Shown: positions 57,144 through 64,000 of the stretch, one piece after another
Layout of the letters: each line of letters starts with the position of its first letter
How positions within the stretch are numbered: the first letter of the stretch is position 1
Source: Rhodospira trueperi
GTDB lineage: Bacteria > Pseudomonadota > Alphaproteobacteria > Rhodospirillales > Rhodospirillaceae
Direction of reading: 5' to 3'
Assembly: GCF_900101965.1 (NCBI RefSeq)
Contig: NZ_FNAP01000002.1
Span: 62,001-126,000, forward strand
DNA length: 64,000 bases
Program-made: the position numbers and the translations under genes
The notes under the pieces: generated by a model
The model's database searches: none
What the model saw: only the letters and a program-made list of their open reading frames with translations
Told to the model about the DNA's origin: nothing

Positions 57144-57455
57144 TTACTGGGCGCCGCCGTGGCACTCAGCAATGACGTAGCAGATGGTCCGGCCCAGTTC
57201 CTTGTCCTCGCACACGCACTCGCTGACGCTGCGCGGCGGACCGAACACGCACGCACGATCCGCGCGTTCCGTGACGGCATTGCAGGAGAACCGCGCGTTC
57301 ATGCCCTGGCCACGCACGCTCACGGGAACCCATTCCCCGGCGTCCGCGATTTGCTGCCCAGCAGCGGTAACGTCTTCCGCAGCCACCGGAGCAGAGAACG
57401 ACATGGCAAAGGCCACGCACACGGCGGCCGTGGCGAGATAGGTCTTTTTCAGCAT
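57144..57455 (-). CDS. Secreted six-cysteine protein, paralogue 2
   Basis: 103 residues from ATG 57455, with GGGGGAAG upstream. The signal peptide (MLKKTYLATAAVCVAFAMSF) is cut near APVAAE. Mature cysteines follow C-x10-C-x10-C-x-C-x9-C-x5-C, including SECVCEDKELGRTICYVIAE, aligned with SCDCEE...FVCEVQIQC in paralogue 1. The two are diverged but share length, signal and cysteine pattern. Function unknown; toxin-like, adhesive or redox roles are all possible. Confidence 0.7.
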   Translation of the reverse strand: MLKKTYLATAAVCVAFAMSFSAPVAAEDVTAAGQQIADAGEWVPVSVRGQGMNARFSCNAVTERADRACVFGPPRSVSECVCEDKELGRTICYVIAECHGGAQ

Positions 57456-57587
57456 GGAGAAGCTTCCCCCATTTTTGGCAGAGTCCCAAGGTCGCGCCCA
57501 TCGCAACCGACCGCCGAACAGAATACACAATAAGCCCAAGAATCATAGGGTGGATTCAGCATCCCAAGCGCCGATGCCTCAGGGCGG

Positions 57588-58439
57588 CTACCGCATCAGG
57601 TCCTGAATGTAGCGTGGCAGCGCGAAACAGGCCCCCTGGATCCCGGGAGTCCAGTAGCGTGTTTGCAGGTCAAGGCCGGCCGTGCGGCGGTCGATCTCCT
57701 CGGCGCTCAGCGCTCGGTTCGCCGGATCCTTGCTGGCCCAGCCCAGGGCCATGAAGCCGCCGACATAGCTGGGCACGGGCACAACATAGAATCCGACGTC
57801 GGCGAACCCGGCCGCGCCCAACCGCCGCCACGAGGTCGTCAGTTCCTCGCCCTGGGTGAAGGGCACGCCGTTCTGGGTCACCAGAACGCCTCGTTCGGAC
57901 AGGCGGGCGTGGCAGTCGGTGTAGAAGTCCTGGGTGAACAGAACCTCGCCGGGGCCATGCGGATCGGTGCTGTCGATGATGATGACGTCGAAGGTCTCGG
58001 CGCTGGTCTTCATGAAATCCACGCCGTCGGCGATGACGATGCGGGCGCGCGGATCCTCCAGCGCGGCCTTGCCGATGGCCGGCATCCACTGCTTGGAGAA
58101 TTCGACCACGCCGGCATCGATTTCCACCAAAGTGGGCTCGATATCAGGGTGTTTGAGCGCCTCGCGCAGGCATCCGCCGTCGCCGCCGCCGACAATCAGC
58201 ACGCGCCGTGCCGCGCCGTGCCCGACGATCGGCACATGCACCATCATCTCCTGGTACATGAACTCGTCGCCCTCGGTGATCTGGATGACCCCGTCCAGCG
58301 CCAGCACACGCCCGAAAACAGGACTTTCGAAGATGGCCAGATCCTGATGCGCGGTGGTCTCGCGGTGGATCCAGCGGTCAACGGCGAACACCTGGCGCCA
58401 GCCGGGGTACAGGGTTTCCTCGAATCGATCCGTGCTCAC
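57588..58439 (-). CDS. speE: Spermidine synthase (polyamine aminopropyltransferase)
   Basis: 283 residues from GTG 58439. It has LIVGGGDGGCLREALKHP (decarboxy-SAM binding), VEIDAGVVEFSKQWMP, and the catalytic aspartate region IIIDSTDPHGPGEVLFTQDF; the N-terminal DLAIFESPVFGRVLALDGV is also conserved. It transfers an aminopropyl group to putrescine. The Pot-like transporter at 40363 would complement it by import. Confidence 0.96.
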   Translation of the reverse strand: MSTDRFEETLYPGWRQVFAVDRWIHRETTAHQDLAIFESPVFGRVLALDGVIQITEGDEFMYQEMMVHVPIVGHGAARRVLIVGGGDGGCLREALKHPDIEPTLVEIDAGVVEFSKQWMPAIGKAALEDPRARIVIADGVDFMKTSAETFDVIIIDSTDPHGPGEVLFTQDFYTDCHARLSERGVLVTQNGVPFTQGEELTTSWRRLGAAGFADVGFYVVPVPSYVGGFMALGWASKDPANRALSAEEIDRRTAGLDLQTRYWTPGIQGACFALPRYIQDLMR

Positions 58440-58508
58440 GGGTCCGAACCTCGCGTTTCTTGGACAGGATGGGCGATGAAGGGCGGGGGAGACACCGGGC
58501 GACGTGCG

Positions 58509-59495
58509 TTATTCCGATGCCTCATAGCGCAGGAGATTGCCGCGGGGCAGCGCAAGCAACTCCAGAGTGCTGCCGTCGACATACAGGACGCCGTAGCACT
58601 GTGGCGCGCTCTCCTCGACGAGGCGGACGACGATCACCGGATCGCCGTCTTCCCCGCCGCCCTGCCCAGGGCACGCCGTGGCCACCTCGTAAGGGCCGGT
58701 CTCCATCAGGTCGCCGGCGTGATAGGAGGCGTAAAGGTCCTCGTCGAACGTGATTCGCGCGGCCCGGTCATCCAGCGACCGCCATGCCCCCTGGATGGCT
58801 TGGTGGGCGGAGGACAGACTGGCGCCGCCGTCGGCCGCCGGAGCCCCGAACGGAGACTCGGGCGGTGTCTGCGGCGCGGCGTCGGCCGTGTCCGGTGTCT
58901 GCGGGGCCGAAGCCGACGGGGCCGAAGCCGACGGGGGCGGCGCATTCGGCACGGCGGCGATCTCCTCGTCGGGCGGCGGCGCGCTCCCCCCGGATCCCTC
59001 GGAGTTCATGGGCCGGGCGCCCGGTACGGTGCGGGCGTTCAGCACCAGCGTGAAGGTGACGGCGCTGTCGCCGGTGTCCACCTCGCGGAAATCAAGCTCC
59101 TGGTATCCCCGGCGCGTGCAATCCGAATCGCCGACGATGTTGAAGGCATCGGGCACGGCACAGAAAAAAAAGCCATCGCCCTCGAACTGTTCGTTCGGAT
59201 CCTCCGCACGGTAATAGTAGTACCGTTGCGTCAGGTCGTCCTCGATGGGCTTGACGCAGTCACCCGGCTCCACATGCCACCAGCCCTCCGAGGACCAGAC
59301 CTCGTCCCTGTTCAGGTATCCGATGGCCAGCCAGCGGGCGACACTGGTGTGGTTGCAGACCTCAAGGCCGGCGTGGGCGGCGGATGCCGCCGTCATCATC
59401 GCGACCAGGGCCACGGTACCCGCCACGCCACGGCAAACGCGGTCGGACAAGGACCTCCGAATGGAACGGAACGGCTTCGGCATGGCTCTCTCCAT
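58509..59495 (-). CDS. Secreted DUF1036 protein with an extra C-terminal domain
   Basis: 328 residues. The signal peptide ends near ASAAHA (about residue 42). DUF1036 starts LEVCNHTSVARWLAIGYLNR and includes SEGWWHVEPGDCVKPI and FFFCAVPDAFNIVGD (about 43-150). A Pro/Ala/Ser linker (about 165-215) joins a second small domain (about 220-328) with GAWRSLDDRAARITFDED and two cysteines. DUF1036 is frequent in alphaproteobacteria with no proven role. The second domain resembles small lipocalin-like or META-type folds only loosely. Confidence 0.8.
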   Translation of the reverse strand: MERAMPKPFRSIRRSLSDRVCRGVAGTVALVAMMTAASAAHAGLEVCNHTSVARWLAIGYLNRDEVWSSEGWWHVEPGDCVKPIEDDLTQRYYYYRAEDPNEQFEGDGFFFCAVPDAFNIVGDSDCTRRGYQELDFREVDTGDSAVTFTLVLNARTVPGARPMNSEGSGGSAPPPDEEIAAVPNAPPPSASAPSASAPQTPDTADAAPQTPPESPFGAPAADGGASLSSAHQAIQGAWRSLDDRAARITFDEDLYASYHAGDLMETGPYEVATACPGQGGGEDGDPVIVVRLVEESAPQCYGVLYVDGSTLELLALPRGNLLRYEASE

Positions 59496-59635
59496 GTCAG
59501 GGCAGTGGACGAGGCGGTGCCCGTACGCGGGACGCGCATCGGCGATCCCGGTCAGGGTAACAGGGGTTGGCCGGCGTCACGAGCGGAATGAGCCCGTCTT
59601 GACCCCCGACGGTGACGGAGCAGCCCGGGCGCCGG

Positions 59636-61753
59636 TCAGGAAACCGTCGTGGATTGCGCGACGGTCACGGGAACCACGGCGTTGGACAGCCGGCGGTCGG
59701 GCGGAAAGATCAGGCGTGCGGTGGTACCGACGTCCAGCACACTTTCATGGTCCAGCCGGCCACCGTGCAGGGTGATCATTTCCTTGACCAAAGCAATGCC
59801 CAGGCCATAGCCGCCCGACCCACGGGCCACGTCCGGGCTGGTCTGGTAGAACGGATCGCCCAGGTTCGCCACCTGATCGGGCGACATGCCGATGCCGGTA
59901 TCGGCCACCACCAGGGCAACCCCGGCGTCGGGCTGATCCTCGATAGAGACCTCGACGGTCCCGGCCTCCGTGAACTTCACGGCGTTGGACAGAAGATTGA
60001 CCACCATGCGCTGAACCTGCCCTTCGTCGGCCCACAGCCGCACCGGATGGTCCGGCGCGATGACGCGAATCTCCGTGCGATTGGCCGACGCGAGGCCGGT
60101 CAACACCGCAACCTTGCTCGACACCACGGCCCCCAGATCGACTGCGGTCTCGTGCAGCGCCAGCCGGCCGGAATCGATCCGGGTGATGTCCATCAGGTCA
60201 TCCACCAGTCTCAAAAGGGCTTGCCCGGAGACGTGGACATCCTTGGCATACTGTCGGTACTGATCGCTGCCCAACGGACCGAACATCTCCTGTGACAGCA
60301 CCTCCGAAAAGCCGAGAATGGCGTTCAAAGGCGTGCGCAGTTCGTGGCTGAGCGTCGCCAGGAAGCGGCTCTTGGCGGCGCTGACCGTGGCCATGGCGCC
60401 GGCGGCCCGCCGCACGTCCGCCTCGCGCTGGCGTTCTTCGGTGACATCGCGAATGACGGCGAGGCTGCCGCCATCCTCCATGGGGGCGAGCCGAGCCTGA
60501 AAGTTGTGGGTTTTGCCATCCAGCAGGTCCAGGGCGTAGTCGAGGGGCTGGGCCTCGCCCGTCTCATGCATGCGCATCAGCGCCTCACGGGCGGCCTGGG
60601 CGACATCTTCCGGCAGCGCCGCCTCAAGGCTCTGGCCGCGCAGGTGGTCAAGGTCGCGGAGGGCGAGACCGTCCGGGTCGTGAAGGTCGACGAATCGGCC
60701 CTCGGCATCGAGCCGGAAGAACAGGTCCGGCATGACCCGGATCAGGGCATCGGCCTCGGCGCGCGCCTGTTCCGCGCGGGCTCGCTCGTCGTCCAGACGT
60801 GCCGCCAACTGGCGCAGGTGTTCGGCCTGTCGCCACAGGGACCGTCCGCGCGTATCCGCCAGACCCGTGGCGCGCCGCTGTCTGACATAAAGGACCGTCA
60901 CGACCAGCAGGAAAACCGCCAGCCCGCCGGTCGCATAGGGCAGCAGGACCTCGACCGGAATCACACGCCGGGATTCGATCTCGGGCAGCCACGTCCGGTG
61001 TAGCCTCTCAAGGGTGCCGTCGGCGGCGACGATGGCCAGCCCGCCGTTCAGTTTCGCCAGCAGGCCGGCATCGCCGGCGCGCACCGCGAAGGCGTAGGCC
61101 AGCGAGAACCCTTCCAGCGTCAGGGATGCGGGGGCAATGCCGTCCAGGTCGCGCTCTTTGATCAGCAGCAAGCCCTGGAGTCGGGGGGCCACGACCACGT
61201 CGCACGCGGCGGCGGCCAGACAGTCGAACGCGGCGCCCAGGCTGTCAAAGGTCTCGACATCCCCGCCCCAGGGACGGGATCGCGCGTACTCGTGCCCGAC
61301 ATCGTCGCGCATGACGGCCACGCGCAGATCGGCCAGATCGTCGTCGGACTCGATGCGCGGACCGTCGTCGCGCCGGAACGCCGCGCCGTGGGTCACCACC
61401 ACGGGCACCGAGAAGTCCAGGTATTCGTCGCGATCAGGGAAGATACCGACGAAGGGCAGAGCATCCAATCGACCGGCGCGCAAGTCCTCAAGAAGCTCGT
61501 TCCAAGGCCCGACGGTGAACGTCACGTCCAGGTCCATGACCTCGGCCACGGCACGGAAGAGATCGACGGAAAACCCGGTCGGCGCCCCCGAGTCATCGAC
61601 CATGGCGAACGGGGGGTAGTCCAACTCGCTGCCGACACGCAAGGATTCAACGGCCCGAGCGCGCGAGTCTGTCGCGGCCAACCCCAACAGCAGAAGCAGG
61701 GCGACCACCGCTCCAACACGACCCCAACGGACGAATCCCGCCCGACCGAACAT
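59636..61753 (-). CDS. Sensor histidine kinase with periplasmic solute-binding (type 3) input domain
   Basis: 705 residues: a signal-anchor (about 10-30), an amino-acid-binding-type periplasmic domain (SBP_bac_3, about 37-258, LRVGSELDYPPFAMVDDSG), a membrane helix (about 268-290), a coiled coil, a PAS domain (about 335-440), HisKA with phospho-acceptor His470 in SHELRTPLNAILGF, and HATPase with Asn590 (VNLLSNAVKF) and DTGIGM. It should autophosphorylate in response to a small ligand such as an amino acid. No response regulator is adjacent. The sigma-54 regulator at 50143 is a possible but unproven partner. Confidence 0.93.
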   Translation of the reverse strand: MFGRAGFVRWGRVGAVVALLLLLGLAATDSRARAVESLRVGSELDYPPFAMVDDSGAPTGFSVDLFRAVAEVMDLDVTFTVGPWNELLEDLRAGRLDALPFVGIFPDRDEYLDFSVPVVVTHGAAFRRDDGPRIESDDDLADLRVAVMRDDVGHEYARSRPWGGDVETFDSLGAAFDCLAAAACDVVVAPRLQGLLLIKERDLDGIAPASLTLEGFSLAYAFAVRAGDAGLLAKLNGGLAIVAADGTLERLHRTWLPEIESRRVIPVEVLLPYATGGLAVFLLVVTVLYVRQRRATGLADTRGRSLWRQAEHLRQLAARLDDERARAEQARAEADALIRVMPDLFFRLDAEGRFVDLHDPDGLALRDLDHLRGQSLEAALPEDVAQAAREALMRMHETGEAQPLDYALDLLDGKTHNFQARLAPMEDGGSLAVIRDVTEERQREADVRRAAGAMATVSAAKSRFLATLSHELRTPLNAILGFSEVLSQEMFGPLGSDQYRQYAKDVHVSGQALLRLVDDLMDITRIDSGRLALHETAVDLGAVVSSKVAVLTGLASANRTEIRVIAPDHPVRLWADEGQVQRMVVNLLSNAVKFTEAGTVEVSIEDQPDAGVALVVADTGIGMSPDQVANLGDPFYQTSPDVARGSGGYGLGIALVKEMITLHGGRLDHESVLDVGTTARLIFPPDRRLSNAVVPVTVAQSTTVS

Positions 61754-62266
61754 GTGCAGAGCCCCTCAAACCCCGGCCCCTCCGGTCGTCCCGCCCATTC
61801 CGACCGCGCGGGACCCGGAAAACAACGAAACCGCCCGCCGCTCCGCCCTGTGTTGACGGCGAACCGGCAGGACTTGGAACAACAAAGGGCACACGAAAAA
61901 ACAGCCTCCTGTCGTTCCTCAGGCATTCTAACCTGATTCCCCCCCTCGTCCAGCCCCGGCCAGCGAAGCGGGTTCGCCGAATCCTGCTGCGGCGCAAACC
62001 GGCCGCAGACAACTGGTCATGCGATTCCGAGTTGAAGCTCCTTTTTCAGTGTGGAAGCCATGCCGCGAAAACTGTATGGTTGACACAGCACCTATTGCGG
62101 ATCTCTTTCTGTTCGCACGAGCGCCGCTGGTTCATTCCTCGCATGGAACCATACGTTCTCGCCGCCCTTTCAGACGGACGTACATGGTTTCCATGAAGAA
62201 ACGATGCGACCGACAGGCGCGTTAGAGGGACGCAAGTTCCCCAAACCACCGGGAGGACACCCAACC
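61754..62266. other. Intergenic region with AT-richer centre
   Basis: 513 bases between the divergent kinase and PDC-sensor genes, so it holds both promoters. The part 62020-62200 is lower in GC. A TTGACA occurs at 62079-62084 (plus strand), but no convincing -10 follows. Short frames here show no support as genes. Confidence 0.45.
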
Positions 62267-62848
62267 ATGAAAACACTGGTTTCGACCGTGGCCCTTGTCG
62301 GGGTCACCGCAATGTGGCTTGGCTCGGCGTCCGCGAACGAATTTCGGCCGCAATTGGAAGCGCTGCTCGCAACGGAGATTGCACCCTGGCTGTCCGACGC
62401 CACCGTGGTGGACGCGGTCAAGGCCAGCAACGCCGAGCATGCCGGGTTGTCCGACGGCGATGTCGAGGCCCTCGACAAGACGTGGCGGGAAGAAGCCGAG
62501 AGCGGAAGCGGTCCTCTCATCGACCGGATCCTGGGCAACGAGTTGTCAACCTTGTTGTCCGAGCGCAAGGCCGCCATGGAGGGCAAGGTCTCCGAGATGT
62601 TCGTGATGGACAACCGGGGCCTGAACGTCGGCCAGTCGGACATCACCTCCGACTTCTGGCAGGGGGACGAGGACAAGTGGCAGAAGACCTACGCGGTCGG
62701 CCCTGACGCGGTGTTCATCGACGAGGTCGAGTTCGACGACAGCGCCGAGGCGTTCCTGTCCCAGGTCAGCAAGACCATCGTCGATCCGCAAACGGGTGAG
62801 GCCATTGGCGCCATCACGGTCGGCGTGAACGTCGAAAACCTGTTCTGA
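62267..62848 (+). CDS. Periplasmic PDC/Cache-type sensor-domain protein
   Basis: 193 residues from ATG 62267 with GGGAGGA upstream. The signal peptide ends near SASANE. DITSDFWQGDEDKWQKTYAV and FIDEVEFDDSAEAF, then SQVSKTIVDPQTGEAIGAIT, match the single-domain PDC/Cache pattern of extracellular sensors. It has no membrane anchor or output domain of its own, so it may bind a ligand and present it to a membrane receptor, such as the chemoreceptor encoded 161 bases downstream. The partner assignment is inference. Confidence 0.75.
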   Translation: MKTLVSTVALVGVTAMWLGSASANEFRPQLEALLATEIAPWLSDATVVDAVKASNAEHAGLSDGDVEALDKTWREEAESGSGPLIDRILGNELSTLLSERKAAMEGKVSEMFVMDNRGLNVGQSDITSDFWQGDEDKWQKTYAVGPDAVFIDEVEFDDSAEAFLSQVSKTIVDPQTGEAIGAITVGVNVENLF

Positions 62849-63009
62849 GCAGGCCGGCCGGCTCCAGGCCCTGGATGCCCGATGCGCGGAGCCGGCATCA
62901 CCCCTCTTCTCGACTGCCCGCGAAGGCGGCGGCCGTGCGCTTGCTATGTGCCACTCCCTGTTGGCGCCAAGGCACGTTCGTTGCCCGGCCCTTTCGCAGG
63001 ATCCGAGCC

Positions 63010-64000
63010 GTGACTCTTTCGACACGCATCTTAACGGGATTTCTGTTTGTCCTTCTGCTGACCATGGTGGTTGCCGCCATCGGCTGGCGCTCCCTGGAGA
63101 GCAGCAATACCGCCTTCGGAATCGAAAGAACCGGCCTTGATGCCCAGATTGGTTTGGGCAAGGTGGTTCAGCACGAACTGCAGGGCCGGTTGGATCTGAG
63201 CGCGGACGTGGAAGGGGCCGTGTACAACGAAATCGAGAAAATGACGGGCCAGCTGAGTCGACTGCTCGAACACGACAGTATCAGGCCTCAGGTCATGATC
63301 GCTCGCGACGCGGTCGATGCTTACAAAGCCAACTTCGAGACCTTTAAAGCCAATGAACGCGAGGTCAATGCCACCGCCTCCACGGTCAGGGTGGTGGAAG
63401 AAGACCTGTCGGCGACCGTGGGGGAGGTTGCCGCGGAACGGGCGGAACGTCTCGCCAAGGCGCGCGAGACCGCGACCAACGCGATCGCGGAGCAAGAGGC
63501 GGCGGCCGCAATGCGGGCCGTCGCGCGCTCCGTCGAGGACGCGGTGTACGCCGGAACCCTGCGTGTGGAGCAATATCGGCGCGTCAACACGGAAGCCCGC
63601 GCCACGGAGGCGGCGGCGGCGATCCAGCGTTTGACCAACACGGTCCAACGGCTCGGCGAATCGGTCAGCGAGATCGATGCCATTGGACGGGAAGAGCTGT
63701 CGCAGGCCAGTGAGGGTGTCATCGCCGCGTTCACGGCGTTCGACGAGATTGCCGCCCAGGAGCGCGCACTGGAAGCGGAACGCCATGCCACGGTCGCGAC
63801 GATGAGTGAGGCGTCAGAGGCGCTGGACCACGCGGTGACCCGGCTCAGCCGGTTTCAGACAGCGCGTCTGAAGGCGGCGCAACAGAATTTCGCGTCTCGC
63901 GACATTCTGTCCGAACTGACGGGGCAGTTGGTGACCCTGACGGACTTGCACAACACGGCCGCCCGGGCCCGAATCCAGCAGGAGGTGTTCCTGCGCACCG
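63010..64000 (+). CDS. Chemoreceptor-like membrane protein, N-terminal part, cut by window end
   Basis: Opens with GTG at 63010 and stays open for 330 codons to the window end. VTLSTRILTGFLFVLLLTMV is an N-terminal membrane helix. It is followed by about 300 residues of long amphipathic helices (NEIEKMTGQLSRLLEHDS and on), as in chemoreceptors with a helical bimodular (HBM) periplasmic domain. The signalling tip lies beyond the window, so a kinase output cannot be excluded. The upstream PDC-sensor gene runs the same way. Confidence 0.7.
   Translation, partial: MTLSTRILTGFLFVLLLTMVVAAIGWRSLESSNTAFGIERTGLDAQIGLGKVVQHELQGRLDLSADVEGAVYNEIEKMTGQLSRLLEHDSIRPQVMIARDAVDAYKANFETFKANEREVNATASTVRVVEEDLSATVGEVAAERAERLAKARETATNAIAEQEAAAAMRAVARSVEDAVYAGTLRVEQYRRVNTEARATEAAAAIQRLTNTVQRLGESVSEIDAIGREELSQASEGVIAAFTAFDEIAAQERALEAERHATVATMSEASEALDHAVTRLSRFQTARLKAAQQNFASRDILSELTGQLVTLTDLHNTAARARIQQEVFLRT

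Overview
The window is about 64 kb of GC-rich bacterial chromosome with dense coding on both strands. It contains an uptake [NiFe] hydrogenase maturation cluster (hupK, hyp genes), ubiquinone synthesis (ubiG next to lysC), nitrogen-PTS enzyme I (ptsP), aspartate-pathway, shikimate and polyamine genes, Tat-exported proteins and chemoreceptors. This mix fits an alphaproteobacterium, most likely of the Rhodospirillales (purple non-sulfur type). I cannot name a genus from sequence alone. No rRNA, tRNA, intact insertion sequence or CRISPR array was seen.

Layout. (1) 1-5556: start of the hydrogenase small subunit on the minus strand, and divergently hupK-hypA-hypB-hypF(short)-hypC-hypD in one overlapping operon; hypE does not follow. 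(2) 5640-9939: three-gene envelope module (OmpA-like, MotA/ExbB-like, MotB/OmpA-like). (3) 10144-15479: aroK-aroB-corC operon facing a small membrane protein and a large exported protein. (4) 15572-16830: two-gene module of unknown function whose first gene carries an in-frame TGA. (5) 16951-27632: housekeeping genes (DUF484, mlaC, nucleotide-sugar epimerase, RodZ-like, ptsP, nitronate monooxygenase, lysC, ubiG), interrupted by a 61-bp tandem hairpin array. (6) 27855-40264: outer-membrane barrel, alaS, beta-helix/channel-like membrane protein, an ammonium transporter fused to a chemoreceptor signalling domain, plsY, a glycosyltransferase with a repeat-derived N-terminus, and a ferritin-like protein. 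(7) 40363-43362: polyamine-type ABC transporter without a binding protein. (8) 43587-53786: AT-rich patch, cell-wall hydrolase, asd, HigBA, a solute-binding protein with a ClC channel, a sigma-54 response regulator, a DinJ-YafQ cassette between perfect direct repeats, a methyltransferase and a DUF1178 protein. (9) 53850-64000: acetoacetyl-CoA synthetase, two paralogous secreted Cys-rich proteins, speE, a DUF1036 protein, a sensor kinase with a solute-binding-type input domain, a PDC-type sensor protein and the start of a chemoreceptor.

How the parts relate. The hyp genes supply nickel (HypA, HypB) and the Fe(CN)2CO group (HypF, HypC, HypD) to the divergently encoded hydrogenase. lysC and asd are consecutive steps of the aspartate pathway but lie 19 kb apart. 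speE makes spermidine and the Pot-like transporter would import polyamines. Signal input is a recurring theme: the Amt-chemoreceptor fusion, the sigma-54 regulator, the sensor kinase and the terminal PDC/chemoreceptor pair.

The most notable points are the Amt-chemoreceptor fusion, the toxin-antitoxin cassette flanked by 35-bp direct repeats that falls in the 3' ends of two convergent genes, several families of dispersed intergenic hairpin repeats (one of which forms the start of a glycosyltransferase), and a tandem pair of uncharacterised secreted six-cysteine proteins.
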